Both the position numbers and the translations under genes were made by a program. 64,000 nt of DNA from Clostridiales bacterium (GTDB taxonomy: Bacteria; Bacillota; Clostridia; Monoglobales; WRBX01). The stretch is taken from assembly GCA_031261985.1 (NCBI GenBank), contig JAISIR010000018.1:1-64000 (forward strand), read 5' to 3'. This document shows positions 18,485-25,671 of the stretch, one piece after another (the first letter of the stretch is position 1; each line of letters starts with the position of its first letter). The notes beneath the pieces were generated by a model. That model did not search any database and was not told the DNA's origin. It saw only the letters and a list, made by a program, of their open reading frames with translations.

Positions 18485-18545
18485 TATTTAATAACCACGC
18501 TTAATGTTTTAATAAAATCCACTTTATATATGGAGGAAATTCCGC

Positions 18546-20066
18546 ATGAAACGATTATTAGATGATTTGTTTGCAAAAGGTAATATTTTTTCTTCTAGAG
18601 GTATAACGCGAATGCTAATGGTTATTACACTAATTGCTTTTGCGTGCCCATTTTTAGTTGTATCGTGCGGAACTAACAATGTATTATCGCTTTCGGGATA
18701 TCAACTAACTTTTGGCGCACAAGTGTTTTTATTAAACGCGTATCAAAAAATACCTTTCCAAATTTTATTGATTATAACTTTCGTTTGCACGCTTTTATCC
18801 TTGGTAATGGCTGCGTTGCCTCATAAAAAGTTCTCTATGACATGGTGGGGGATAGGCACAATAATTGGTATTTCGTGCTTGCTATCGCTACTTGTATTTT
18901 TAAAACAGACGGCATACAATATTGCCACAGGTTTGGCAGTTGTAGACCTTTCGTCGCTTGTGTTAATAAAGTATTCATGGGGATTATATGCTACGTTTGT
19001 GTGTTTTATTGGCTCGTTGATATTTTACATTCGCAAACTATTTTTTGAAGCTCCTGATATTATCGACGGTACTCAAACCGAGAAATTTTTATACGATGCT
19101 ATTTTGCGTGAAAGTGGAATTGACCCGCTTAATCCTACTGCCGAAATTCCTACTAATAAAACCGAGGATGATTCTTGGGAGCCTTTACCGCGTGAGAATA
19201 TTGGTGTAGATGTTTCGGAAAATATTCCAGAAAGTAATAGGACGCCTTATATTGCGCCGAATGAAAACGAGAGTAGCCTTCAGAATAATGCGCCTGCCAA
19301 TATTTCTGCGCCCGCGCCTGCTCCTGCGCCTGAACCTACGTCATATATGCCTCAACCTACTCCTCAACCTGTCGCTCCTACAACTTATACAACTCCAGCT
19401 GCTCCTTCTGTCCCTGCGACATCTTCTTATGCTCCCGCACCTAGTCAACAGTCTGCCCCTTATGTGTCTACACCTGCACCAACTCCGAATGTTGCTCCTG
19501 TTGCGCCGTCTGTTCCGTCTGTTTCGTCTGTTTCCGATGCTCCAACAGCAACACCTGCGCCATCGATTGCGCCTACTTCAAGCGTGCCACTTGCGCCTCC
19601 TGTTACTTCCGCACCAGTTGCGTCAACTGTGACACCTGCGCCAGAAGCACCTTCTGCACCAGTCGCTTCGCCTGCTATACCTTCAGCACAAGAATCTAGA
19701 TACCAAATTCCTCCGATTCCTACGCCTGCGACGACACCTGCGATAACCTCTGCCCCTGCACCTACGCCTGCTTCACCTGTTGCCGCGCCAATTACTACAC
19801 CAATAACTACTTCTATAACCGAACCCGTCGATGTACCTGAGCCTGAGCCTACTCCTACAACCGAGCCAATTGTAAGCCCGGCTGCACCAGTTGAAACCGC
19901 GACTCCGTCGACTGCACCAACTGTGGTTAATACTATATTTTCATCGGCTGCACCGCATGCACCTACTATTCTTTCGGCTGCGCCTATGGTTATTAACCCA
20001 CCTGCTGATGACCCCGAAAAGCCGATTAAGCCGCAAGATGATTCTGACGAAAATGTTGAAAGCTAA
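18546..20066 (+). CDS. Membrane protein with four helices and a long Pro/Ala/Thr-rich tail (unknown)
   Basis: I do not recognise a family. Residues 20-165 contain four hydrophobic segments; the first (ITLIAFACPFLVVSC) ends in a cysteine but lacks a clean lipobox. Residues about 170-235 are acidic and hydrophilic. From about 245 to 490 the sequence is low complexity, dominated by Pro, Ala, Thr, Ser and Val with recurring PAPAP, APTP and TSAP units. The tail ends in acidic residues (DDPEKPIKPQDDSDENVES). The topology suggests a membrane anchor with a flexible arm, possibly crossing the wall or glycosylated, perhaps a substrate for the PMT enzyme at 54043. That link is inference. GGAGG lies upstream of the start. 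Confidence 0.7.
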   Translation: MKRLLDDLFAKGNIFSSRGITRMLMVITLIAFACPFLVVSCGTNNVLSLSGYQLTFGAQVFLLNAYQKIPFQILLIITFVCTLLSLVMAALPHKKFSMTWWGIGTIIGISCLLSLLVFLKQTAYNIATGLAVVDLSSLVLIKYSWGLYATFVCFIGSLIFYIRKLFFEAPDIIDGTQTEKFLYDAILRESGIDPLNPTAEIPTNKTEDDSWEPLPRENIGVDVSENIPESNRTPYIAPNENESSLQNNAPANISAPAPAPAPEPTSYMPQPTPQPVAPTTYTTPAAPSVPATSSYAPAPSQQSAPYVSTPAPTPNVAPVAPSVPSVSSVSDAPTATPAPSIAPTSSVPLAPPVTSAPVASTVTPAPEAPSAPVASPAIPSAQESRYQIPPIPTPATTPAITSAPAPTPASPVAAPITTPITTSITEPVDVPEPEPTPTTEPIVSPAAPVETATPSTAPTVVNTIFSSAAPHAPTILSAAPMVINPPADDPEKPIKPQDDSDENVES

Positions 20067-20107
20067 AATATTTAACACAAAATTAACACAAACTCGCGTT
20101 TTTGCTA

Positions 20108-20136
20108 TTGCAAATTTAAATTTTTTATGATACAAT
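20108..20136 (+). promoter_or_regulatory. Promoter of the 20199 gene
   Basis: TTGCAA (20108-20113), 17-nt spacer, TACAAT (20131-20136), between the two unknown genes. Confidence 0.65.
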
Positions 20137-20198
20137 GTTATAGTAACTAAAAAAATCAATGATGATTTATAAATTTTTTTAGGTGGTATGTTTTAAAA

Positions 20199-20582
20199 AT
20201 GAGAGATTTATTTGCAGATTACGAAGACAAATTTGGAAAAATGGACAAAAACAAAGCTGAACGTCGAGATAGGTTTAAACAAACTCCTGACCCTCGTGCA
20301 AATGTTGATGCGTTTATGAAGGGTATTATGCCCGGCGATTTTGATTCAAAAACGCAAAATCCTAAGCCTGCTGAAAAGCAAAATAATGAAAGAAGAAGTG
20401 TTAGCAATAATTTAAATATCCTTTCTTCCCTTAAAGATAATGACAAAAAGAGCGTTGGAACCTCGAATATTGACCCGCGCAATAAGGCAGCGAATTTTAT
20501 GAACGGGATTAAGCCAGAAGCACCAGGTGATAAACCAAAAAAAATTACAATGAATGATAAAATTGGTAGGTTGCGAAGTTAA
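20199..20582 (+). CDS. Small hydrophilic protein with two internal repeats (unknown)
   Basis: This 127-residue protein is highly charged and has no membrane segment or signal peptide. It contains a duplicated motif: DPRANVDAFMKGIMPG (about 32-47) and DPRNKAANFMNGIKPE (about 91-106), joined by a Lys/Asn/Ser-rich linker. The repeated D-P-R-x(5)-F-M-x-G-I-x-P pattern suggests a short linear binding motif used twice. AGGTGG lies upstream. It has its own promoter and a strong terminator, so it is a real monocistronic gene. Function unknown. Confidence 0.75.
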   Translation: MRDLFADYEDKFGKMDKNKAERRDRFKQTPDPRANVDAFMKGIMPGDFDSKTQNPKPAEKQNNERRSVSNNLNILSSLKDNDKKSVGTSNIDPRNKAANFMNGIKPEAPGDKPKKITMNDKIGRLRS

Positions 20583-20602
20583 TTATTACAATTTGAAATT
20601 TA

Positions 20603-20632
20603 AAAAGATTATGCTAATGGCATAATCTTTTT
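20603..20632 (+). terminator. Terminator of the 20199 gene
   Basis: GATTATGC-TAATG-GCATAATC followed by TTTTT; 8-bp perfect stem, 24 bp after the stop codon. Confidence 0.85.
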
Positions 20633-20730
20633 ATTATATAAATACGCTGCGCGCGAATAAATCGCGCTTCGCTTCTAAAGTTATTCTGTTGTTTTCGGCG
20701 ACAAGCTGCCGAAAACTTGTTTTTTATATA
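20631..20730 (+). repeat. Dispersed two-hairpin repeat, copy 1
   Basis: Full copy of a ~95-bp family (others at 49089 and 63551, partial at 29141). It begins TTATTATATAAATACGC, has hairpin 1 GCGCGA-ATAAA-TCGCGC (20651-20667), the constant core GCTTCTAAAGTTATT, and hairpin 2 GTTTTCGGC-GACAAGCT-GCCGAAAAC (20691-20716), then a T-rich end. It lies between two convergent genes. Confidence 0.88.
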
Positions 20731-20742
20731 CTTTTATATAAA

Positions 20743-21774
20743 TTACCCTATTGCGTACTTTATAATCTCTTCACATACCTGGTTGTAATCAATCCCCACA
20801 GCTTGCGCTTCTTGAGGAAGAAGGCTGGTGGGAGTCATTCCTGGCAAGCTATTTGTTTCTAAAAAATAAATTTTATTAGCTGGTGTAACAATAAAATCGG
20901 TGCGCGAGTATCCGCCAAGTAAAAGTGCATTATGCGCAATTATCGCTTGCTTTTGCATGTTTTTTTCTAAATCTGATGGAATTTCTGCCGGGCAAATCTC
21001 TAGCGTTGCACCCGCCTGATACTTATGCTTATAATCGTAAAATCCGCCTTGGGGAATAATTTCTATTGATGGAAGGCTGTTACCTGCAAGCACACCGACC
21101 GAGAACTCTCTGCCTACGATACGCTCTTCGACTAAATAATCGTCGATATCGTTAGGGTTGTTCGAGATTTCCGTCAACGTTTGAGTTAACTGCTGACGAG
21201 TATCAATTAGTGCAACACCCACGGAAGAACCATTATTCATCGGCTTTACGACGCAAGGGAAGCTGCTCCAATTTTGGACAAACTCGGTAACTTCGCGTAT
21301 ATTAGTTGTGGCTGAGTTACTAAAAACCATACCAAGCGGCACGTTAAGCCCATAATTTTGCACAACTACTTTAGCGATATTTTTGTTCATAGAAATTGCC
21401 ATGCCCACCTGGCTGCTTCCTGTATATTTAATTTTATAACAATCTAAAATTGCGGAAAGCATGCCGTTTTCACCGATTCCGCCATGGTTGGCATTAAACA
21501 CGATATCGGCTTGCTGGCAAAATTCTAGAACATTTTTGCCGATTGGTTTATCGCCATGTTTCGCAATTAATTCGTCTAAATTTGGTAAAGTTTCGTCTAC
21601 TTTATGCGAGAAATTTGGCGTGGTAGAAAATTCTAAATTATCTGCTCCTAAATATGTATCGATTAACGCAACACGGTGACCGTTTTTAATTAAGGCATTG
21701 GCAACTAACGCACCAGAAGTTAACGAAACGTCGCGCTCATTGGATAATCCGCCTGCTAGAACAATAATTTTCAT
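20743..21774 (-). CDS. ddl: D-alanine--D-alanine ligase
   Basis: This ATP-grasp enzyme joins two D-Ala molecules for peptidoglycan. VLAGGLSNERDVSLTSG, NANHGGIGENG, KYTGSSQVGMAISMNK, PCVVKPMNNGSSVGV, GREFSVGVLAG and the C-terminal FLETNSLPGMTPTSL match the family. Length is 343 residues. RBS AGAGGTG precedes the ATG, and a promoter lies at 21796-21824, back to back with that of the 21897 gene. Confidence 0.93.
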   Translation of the reverse strand: MKIIVLAGGLSNERDVSLTSGALVANALIKNGHRVALIDTYLGADNLEFSTTPNFSHKVDETLPNLDELIAKHGDKPIGKNVLEFCQQADIVFNANHGGIGENGMLSAILDCYKIKYTGSSQVGMAISMNKNIAKVVVQNYGLNVPLGMVFSNSATTNIREVTEFVQNWSSFPCVVKPMNNGSSVGVALIDTRQQLTQTLTEISNNPNDIDDYLVEERIVGREFSVGVLAGNSLPSIEIIPQGGFYDYKHKYQAGATLEICPAEIPSDLEKNMQKQAIIAHNALLLGGYSRTDFIVTPANKIYFLETNSLPGMTPTSLLPQEAQAVGIDYNQVCEEIIKYAIG

Positions 21775-21795
21775 GTAAAATGCACCTCTGTGGAT

Positions 21796-21824
21796 ATATT
21801 ATCATATTTTTGTTTTTTAGTCAA
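21796..21824 (-). promoter_or_regulatory. Promoter of ddl
   Basis: Minus-strand TTGACT (21824-21819), 17-nt spacer, TAATAT (21801-21796). Confidence 0.7.
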
Positions 21825-21833
21825 GCATTTGAC

Positions 21834-21862
21834 TTGACATATATTCCATTTTATGATAGAAT
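21834..21862 (+). promoter_or_regulatory. Promoter of the 21897 gene
   Basis: TTGACA (21834-21839), 17-nt spacer, TAGAAT (21857-21862). The predicted transcript start near 21869 makes in-frame starts upstream of it impossible and supports ATG 21897. Confidence 0.75.
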
Positions 21863-21896
21863 GTTTGTGATGATTCGAGAAAGTGGGTTTTATAAA

Positions 21897-22178
21897 ATGA
21901 GCGATGCGAAAAAACTTTTGACGTACAAAGGCAAGCCTTTTTTGCGCAAAGATACGCTGATGTATTATGGTAACGCTGAAGATGATTATATTGTGTGCAT
22001 GGAAGTTTTAGATAGTAATAAAAAGAACGATATTGAGCTTTCTACCAAGATTTCGGTTAAACTTCAAACAAATGCAGCTCCAGGCAAAGAGCGCGTGGTT
22101 AAACAGGCAGAGCGCGAGGACTTATATGCCGCGTTGGATTTAGGCGAGTTTTGGCTAGCAGATGCGTTGTCATCGTAA
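21897..22178 (+). CDS. Small conserved-looking protein of unknown function
   Basis: This 93-residue soluble protein starts MSDAKKLLTYKGKPFLRKD. It has mixed charge, no cysteine pattern and no membrane segment; short beta-like segments (DYIVCMEVLDS, STKISVKLQT) alternate with a helical C-terminus (EDLYAALDLGEFWLADAL). I cannot assign a family. The start is set by the promoter position and a weak AAGTGGG site. It is transcribed divergently from ddl and followed by the small GTPase gene. Confidence 0.65.
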   Translation: MSDAKKLLTYKGKPFLRKDTLMYYGNAEDDYIVCMEVLDSNKKNDIELSTKISVKLQTNAAPGKERVVKQAEREDLYAALDLGEFWLADALSS

Positions 22179-22211
22179 AAATTACGTTTAAATGCTAATA
22201 TTAATGAATAC

Positions 22212-22252
22212 AAAATCACTCTTTTGCATATTATATGTTTTAGGGTGATTTT
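22212..22252 (+). promoter_or_regulatory. Hairpin covering the ribosome site of the small GTPase gene
   Basis: AAAATCACTC (22212-22221) pairs with GGGTGATTTT (22243-22252) with one G-U, leaving a 21-nt loop. The 3' arm contains the Shine-Dalgarno AGGGTGA 8 nt before ATG 22256. The loop and stem could limit translation until melted. Confidence 0.5.
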
Positions 22253-22255
22253 ATT

Positions 22256-22702
22256 ATGGAAAAAGACATAGTTTTAATTGGCGAGCCAGGAGTTGGCAAG
22301 CGTTCGTTACTTAAATGTATTGCGCCTTATGGCGGTTTTTACTTTTACAAGAATATCAAGTTTAATGTGTATACTCAAGAGTTGACACATAGTGCCGATT
22401 GCTATATTTTAGTGGTAAATGCCCGGGATATCTACAAAAAAGCTAATATAATTAGGGGTACAATTACACGGTACAGAAATATTATTTTATGTATTAATTT
22501 TATCGACGAAATTGCTGAAGATACCAATATAAGTTTGAATCAGATGCGTCATCAGTTTGGTGTGCCTATAGTGGGGACGAACGCGAAACGCGGTTTGGGG
22601 ATAGTCAAGTTAATTAAGCAGATATTTATGTCGACTCAACCGTTTTCGGTTCCTGCTGATATCCCTAGTTTTTATATTGCAAATACGCTGAAAGAGAATT
22701 GA
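22256..22702 (+). CDS. Stand-alone FeoB/EutP-like small GTPase
   Basis: This 148-residue P-loop protein has G1 GEPGVGKRSLL at residues 8-18. The G3 DxxG motif is not evident. CINFIDE (about residue 81) occupies the place of G4 and is closest to FeoB-type CxNMxDE, and GTNAKRGLG resembles the FeoB/EutP G5 region. There are no membrane segments, so it is not an iron transporter. EutP/PduV proteins of similar size act with microcompartments, but no such genes are here. Its ribosome site AGGGTGA is enclosed in a 10-bp hairpin (22212-22252). GTP binding is likely; the role is unknown. Confidence 0.7.
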   Translation: MEKDIVLIGEPGVGKRSLLKCIAPYGGFYFYKNIKFNVYTQELTHSADCYILVVNARDIYKKANIIRGTITRYRNIILCINFIDEIAEDTNISLNQMRHQFGVPIVGTNAKRGLGIVKLIKQIFMSTQPFSVPADIPSFYIANTLKEN

Positions 22703-22706
22703 TTTC

Positions 22707-23534
22707 TCAAGTTCTTTCAGCTTTTTTTAGCACGCAAACGACCATTCTAGTAAAAAATTCTGGAGCTAATTTAGATAAAATTGCGTTAAAACCCTCGCGC
22801 ATATAGTAGACAACGGGACGGTTTTTAATTATATTGTCGAACCTTTTAATTGTCATTTTATTGATGTACGAGAAATATTCTTCCCCATTTTTATCCTTGG
22901 AAATTCTAAAGTCTATACGTTGTTCGCCATCGGGCAAGTCTTTAACAAGGTTCTTGTAAGCGTTAATTAATGTAGATGTCGAGAAAAAGCAATGTACCCA
23001 AGGGATAGAAATTGCATCGCTTAAATGCGCGCCGAATGGGTGGTTATAAGGTGGAAAGTTGATGTAGATTCTGCCGCCTGGGGTCAGCACGCGCATGCAA
23101 TCGTCTAAAACTTTTTCTGGCTCGGCAACATGCTCCATTGCGTCGTTCATAATAATTGTATCAAACGAGTTATCGTCGAATGGAAGCTTAGACGCATCGC
23201 CGCAGACAAAAGTGAATTTATGACTTAGCTCTAGCTTTCGTGCCAAGCTTTCGGCTTCGTCCTTATACCTTTCAACAACATCTATACCTGTTACATGCTC
23301 GGCGCCAATAGAGGCGTAATAAAGCGATTTACCAGCTGCCCCGCAACCGATATCCAGCACGCGCTTACCCTTGAACATCTCGTCCGAGGTGTATTTTTTT
23401 AAGTAAAAGGCAATAGTGTTCTCGCCCTTCTCGAACTGCCATTCGGCATAAGTTTTAGTGTTATTATTTTGCATATTAAAGGGATGTTGAGGCTTTTTAA
23501 AAAACTTGTTGATAAACATTAAAAATTTAACCAT
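22707..23534 (-). CDS. SAM-dependent methyltransferase (class I)
   Basis: This 275-residue protein has a Rossmann methyltransferase core: motif I VLDIGCGAAGKSLYYA, the acidic end of strand 2 GIDVVE, motif II DNSFDTIIMNDAMEH and LTPGGRIYI. It most resembles the Methyltransf_11 group acting on small molecules or lipids. The C-terminal third is unusual and may bind the acceptor. It overlaps the stop of the upstream SAH/MTA deaminase by 8 bp, so a metabolic link through S-adenosylhomocysteine, the by-product of methyl transfer, is plausible. Acceptor unknown. Confidence 0.82.
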   Translation of the reverse strand: MVKFLMFINKFFKKPQHPFNMQNNNTKTYAEWQFEKGENTIAFYLKKYTSDEMFKGKRVLDIGCGAAGKSLYYASIGAEHVTGIDVVERYKDEAESLARKLELSHKFTFVCGDASKLPFDDNSFDTIIMNDAMEHVAEPEKVLDDCMRVLTPGGRIYINFPPYNHPFGAHLSDAISIPWVHCFFSTSTLINAYKNLVKDLPDGEQRIDFRISKDKNGEEYFSYINKMTIKRFDNIIKNRPVVYYMREGFNAILSKLAPEFFTRMVVCVLKKAERT

Positions 23535-24783
23535 TTTGTAACACCTTGTCTTTCATCAAAAATTCTCCCCCTACCATTGTGTGTAAAACATTGCTAGCAT
23601 TTGCCGAGTAAACAACAGCGGAACATAGGCTACTAAAAGGTTTAACGTTATCGGCATGTGAATCTATAAACACAAAATCGGCAGCGTAACCTTCTGTAAT
23701 TTTGCCTAGCTCGTGCTCTCTACCAAGCGCATATGCACCGCCAACCGTCACCATTTTTAGGGCTTCGTAGCTACTTATAACCGTGGGGTTTTTAGTTGCT
23801 CCTTTATGCAAAATCGCCGCCAGCTTAACTTCTGCTAACATATCTAGCGCGTTATTGCTTGCTGCGCCGTCGGTGCCTAATGCAACGTTTATCCCGTTTT
23901 GGATATATTTATGAATAGGTGCAATCCCGCTCCCTAACTTTAAATTGCTTGTAGGGTTGTGAGTTATGCTTGCATTCGTTTGCTTAAAAATTTCGATATC
24001 ATCGTCGGTTAAATATACACAATGCGCGGCGTTCATGCGACGTTTAAACATTCCGCAATCGGCTAACACTTGAGTAGGGGTGGTCCCATATTTTTCGTAG
24101 CAATCTATATTCTCTTGCTCGGTTTCCGAAATATGCGTGTGATACTCAAACTCATTCTGCTCGGCAAACTTACATGCCCATTTTAAAAAGTCTAAACTAG
24201 AAGTGTAAATAGCATGCGGCGCAACATTTAGCTTGATTTTACCAGATGCGTTATTTTTCTCTTTTAGTACAAGGATATCTTTAACGCTGTTTAAAGTGTT
24301 GTAATCTATATCGGTTTCCATACTCGACATGCCTGTTCCTAAATTTGCGCGCATCCTGCTTTCGTCTATGGCTTTATATATCGCCTGCGCGTGGAAGTAC
24401 ATATCGCAAAAACAGGTGGTACCGCCGCGTATCATCTCCCTTGTCGCTTGCACTGTACCTTTATAAATATCATCGGGCGTTAGGGTTTCTTCTTTAGGGA
24501 ATATATAATTAAAAAGCCAATCCTGCAGAGTAACGTCGTCCTTAAGCCCACGCAAAATGGTCATTGGCGAGTGCGTGTGCGCGTTTATAAGCCCAGGGAT
24601 AACTATTGCGCCGTCTGCATCGATGACTTCGTTCGCCTTTTCGTCGGGCAAATTGTTGCCAACGTAAACTATCTTACCATTATCGATACCTATGCAGCCA
24701 CCTAGAATTTCGATATCTTCTATATTGTTCGCGTTAGTAGGGTTCATTGTGATAATGTTAGCATTTGTAATTAGTTTATCCAT
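23527..24783 (-). CDS. mtaD: 5'-methylthioadenosine / S-adenosylhomocysteine deaminase
   Basis: This amidohydrolase of 418 residues has the metal and substrate motifs of the MtaD/TrzN family: NAHTHSPM, FCDMYFHA, HTHISETEQE, NAAHCVYLTDDD and GTDGAASNNALDM. It deaminates SAH, MTA or adenosine to the inosine form. The next enzyme for such nucleosides, a purine nucleoside phosphorylase, is encoded immediately upstream (1-bp gap), and a methyltransferase overlaps downstream. This is a compact SAM by-product salvage operon. Confidence 0.9.
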   Translation of the reverse strand: MDKLITNANIITMNPTNANNIEDIEILGGCIGIDNGKIVYVGNNLPDEKANEVIDADGAIVIPGLINAHTHSPMTILRGLKDDVTLQDWLFNYIFPKEETLTPDDIYKGTVQATREMIRGGTTCFCDMYFHAQAIYKAIDESRMRANLGTGMSSMETDIDYNTLNSVKDILVLKEKNNASGKIKLNVAPHAIYTSSLDFLKWACKFAEQNEFEYHTHISETEQENIDCYEKYGTTPTQVLADCGMFKRRMNAAHCVYLTDDDIEIFKQTNASITHNPTSNLKLGSGIAPIHKYIQNGINVALGTDGAASNNALDMLAEVKLAAILHKGATKNPTVISSYEALKMVTVGGAYALGREHELGKITEGYAADFVFIDSHADNVKPFSSLCSAVVYSANASNVLHTMVGGEFLMKDKVLQNG

Positions 24784-24784
24784 T

Positions 24785-25615
24785 TTAGTTACCTGCCTTT
24801 ATAGATTCTAACACACCAATGATTAAGTTAATCATATCATCGCGCATTTTATTTCCAGCTGCTAAAACATCAACGTGCGCTAGGCTGCCGCCTAAACCTG
24901 CTGCCTTGTTAGTGATACACGAGATTCCCATTAAATCCATACCACAATGCGTTGCCATAATTGCTTCGGGCGCGGTTGACATGCCCACGGCATCGGCTCC
25001 TAACACGCTTAACATTTTAATCTCGGCAGGGGTCTCGAACATGGGGCCTTTACGATACGCATACACGCCAACGTTCAAGTTGGGCATAATGCTTAGCGCA
25101 AGCTGGATTAATTGGGGAGTGTACGCGTTTGTCATATCGGTAAAACGCTCGCCGCCTAGCTCGGGGATATATTCGCCCATAAGAGGATTGTCGCCGTCGA
25201 GAGAGATATGGTCGCGAATTAGCATTAAGCTAGGGACGTTAAAGTTAGGGTTGACCCCGCCTGCAGCGTTAGTAAGAATAACAGTTTTGACGCCTAGCAT
25301 TTTATAAACAGCAATAGGAAGCGCAACATCTCGCATGGAATGACCCTCGTAATGGTGGAATCTGCCACATTGAGCGACGATATTTACCCCGCCTAGCTCG
25401 CCAAAAATTAGGCTGCCTTTATGACCATCTATGCTAGGCTCAAAAAAATTCGGGATATCGCTATACTTAATTTCTGTTGGATTATTAATGCTAGCCGCAA
25501 GGGTACCTAACCCACTGCCTAACACAATTGCAACTTTAGGCGTTATCGATATTTTTTGTTTAATTGCCTCGGATGCTTCAACTATTTTATTAAGGTAATC
25601 TTGATTACTTTGCAT
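24785..25615 (-). CDS. punA: Purine nucleoside phosphorylase (PNP-I type)
   Basis: The enzyme splits inosine/guanosine with phosphate to base and ribose-1-phosphate. AIVLGSGLG, GRFHHYEGH, TNAAGGVNP, the active-site Glu in YRKGPMFETPAE, GADAVGMSTAPEA and the Asn of the base site in TNKAAG match the trimeric PunA family. Length is 276 residues. It precedes mtaD by 1 bp. Confidence 0.94.
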   Translation of the reverse strand: MQSNQDYLNKIVEASEAIKQKISITPKVAIVLGSGLGTLAASINNPTEIKYSDIPNFFEPSIDGHKGSLIFGELGGVNIVAQCGRFHHYEGHSMRDVALPIAVYKMLGVKTVILTNAAGGVNPNFNVPSLMLIRDHISLDGDNPLMGEYIPELGGERFTDMTNAYTPQLIQLALSIMPNLNVGVYAYRKGPMFETPAEIKMLSVLGADAVGMSTAPEAIMATHCGMDLMGISCITNKAAGLGGSLAHVDVLAAGNKMRDDMINLIIGVLESIKAGN

Positions 25616-25671
25616 GTTCCACCATTCCTTTTGTTAATTCGGTTTCATTGAAATTGCTATAAAGTGCTATC

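Noticed and set aside
20743..21774. Van-type D-Ala-D-Lac/D-Ser ligase
   Set aside because: The motifs fit ordinary Ddl and no vanH, vanX, vanT or vanRS genes are nearby.
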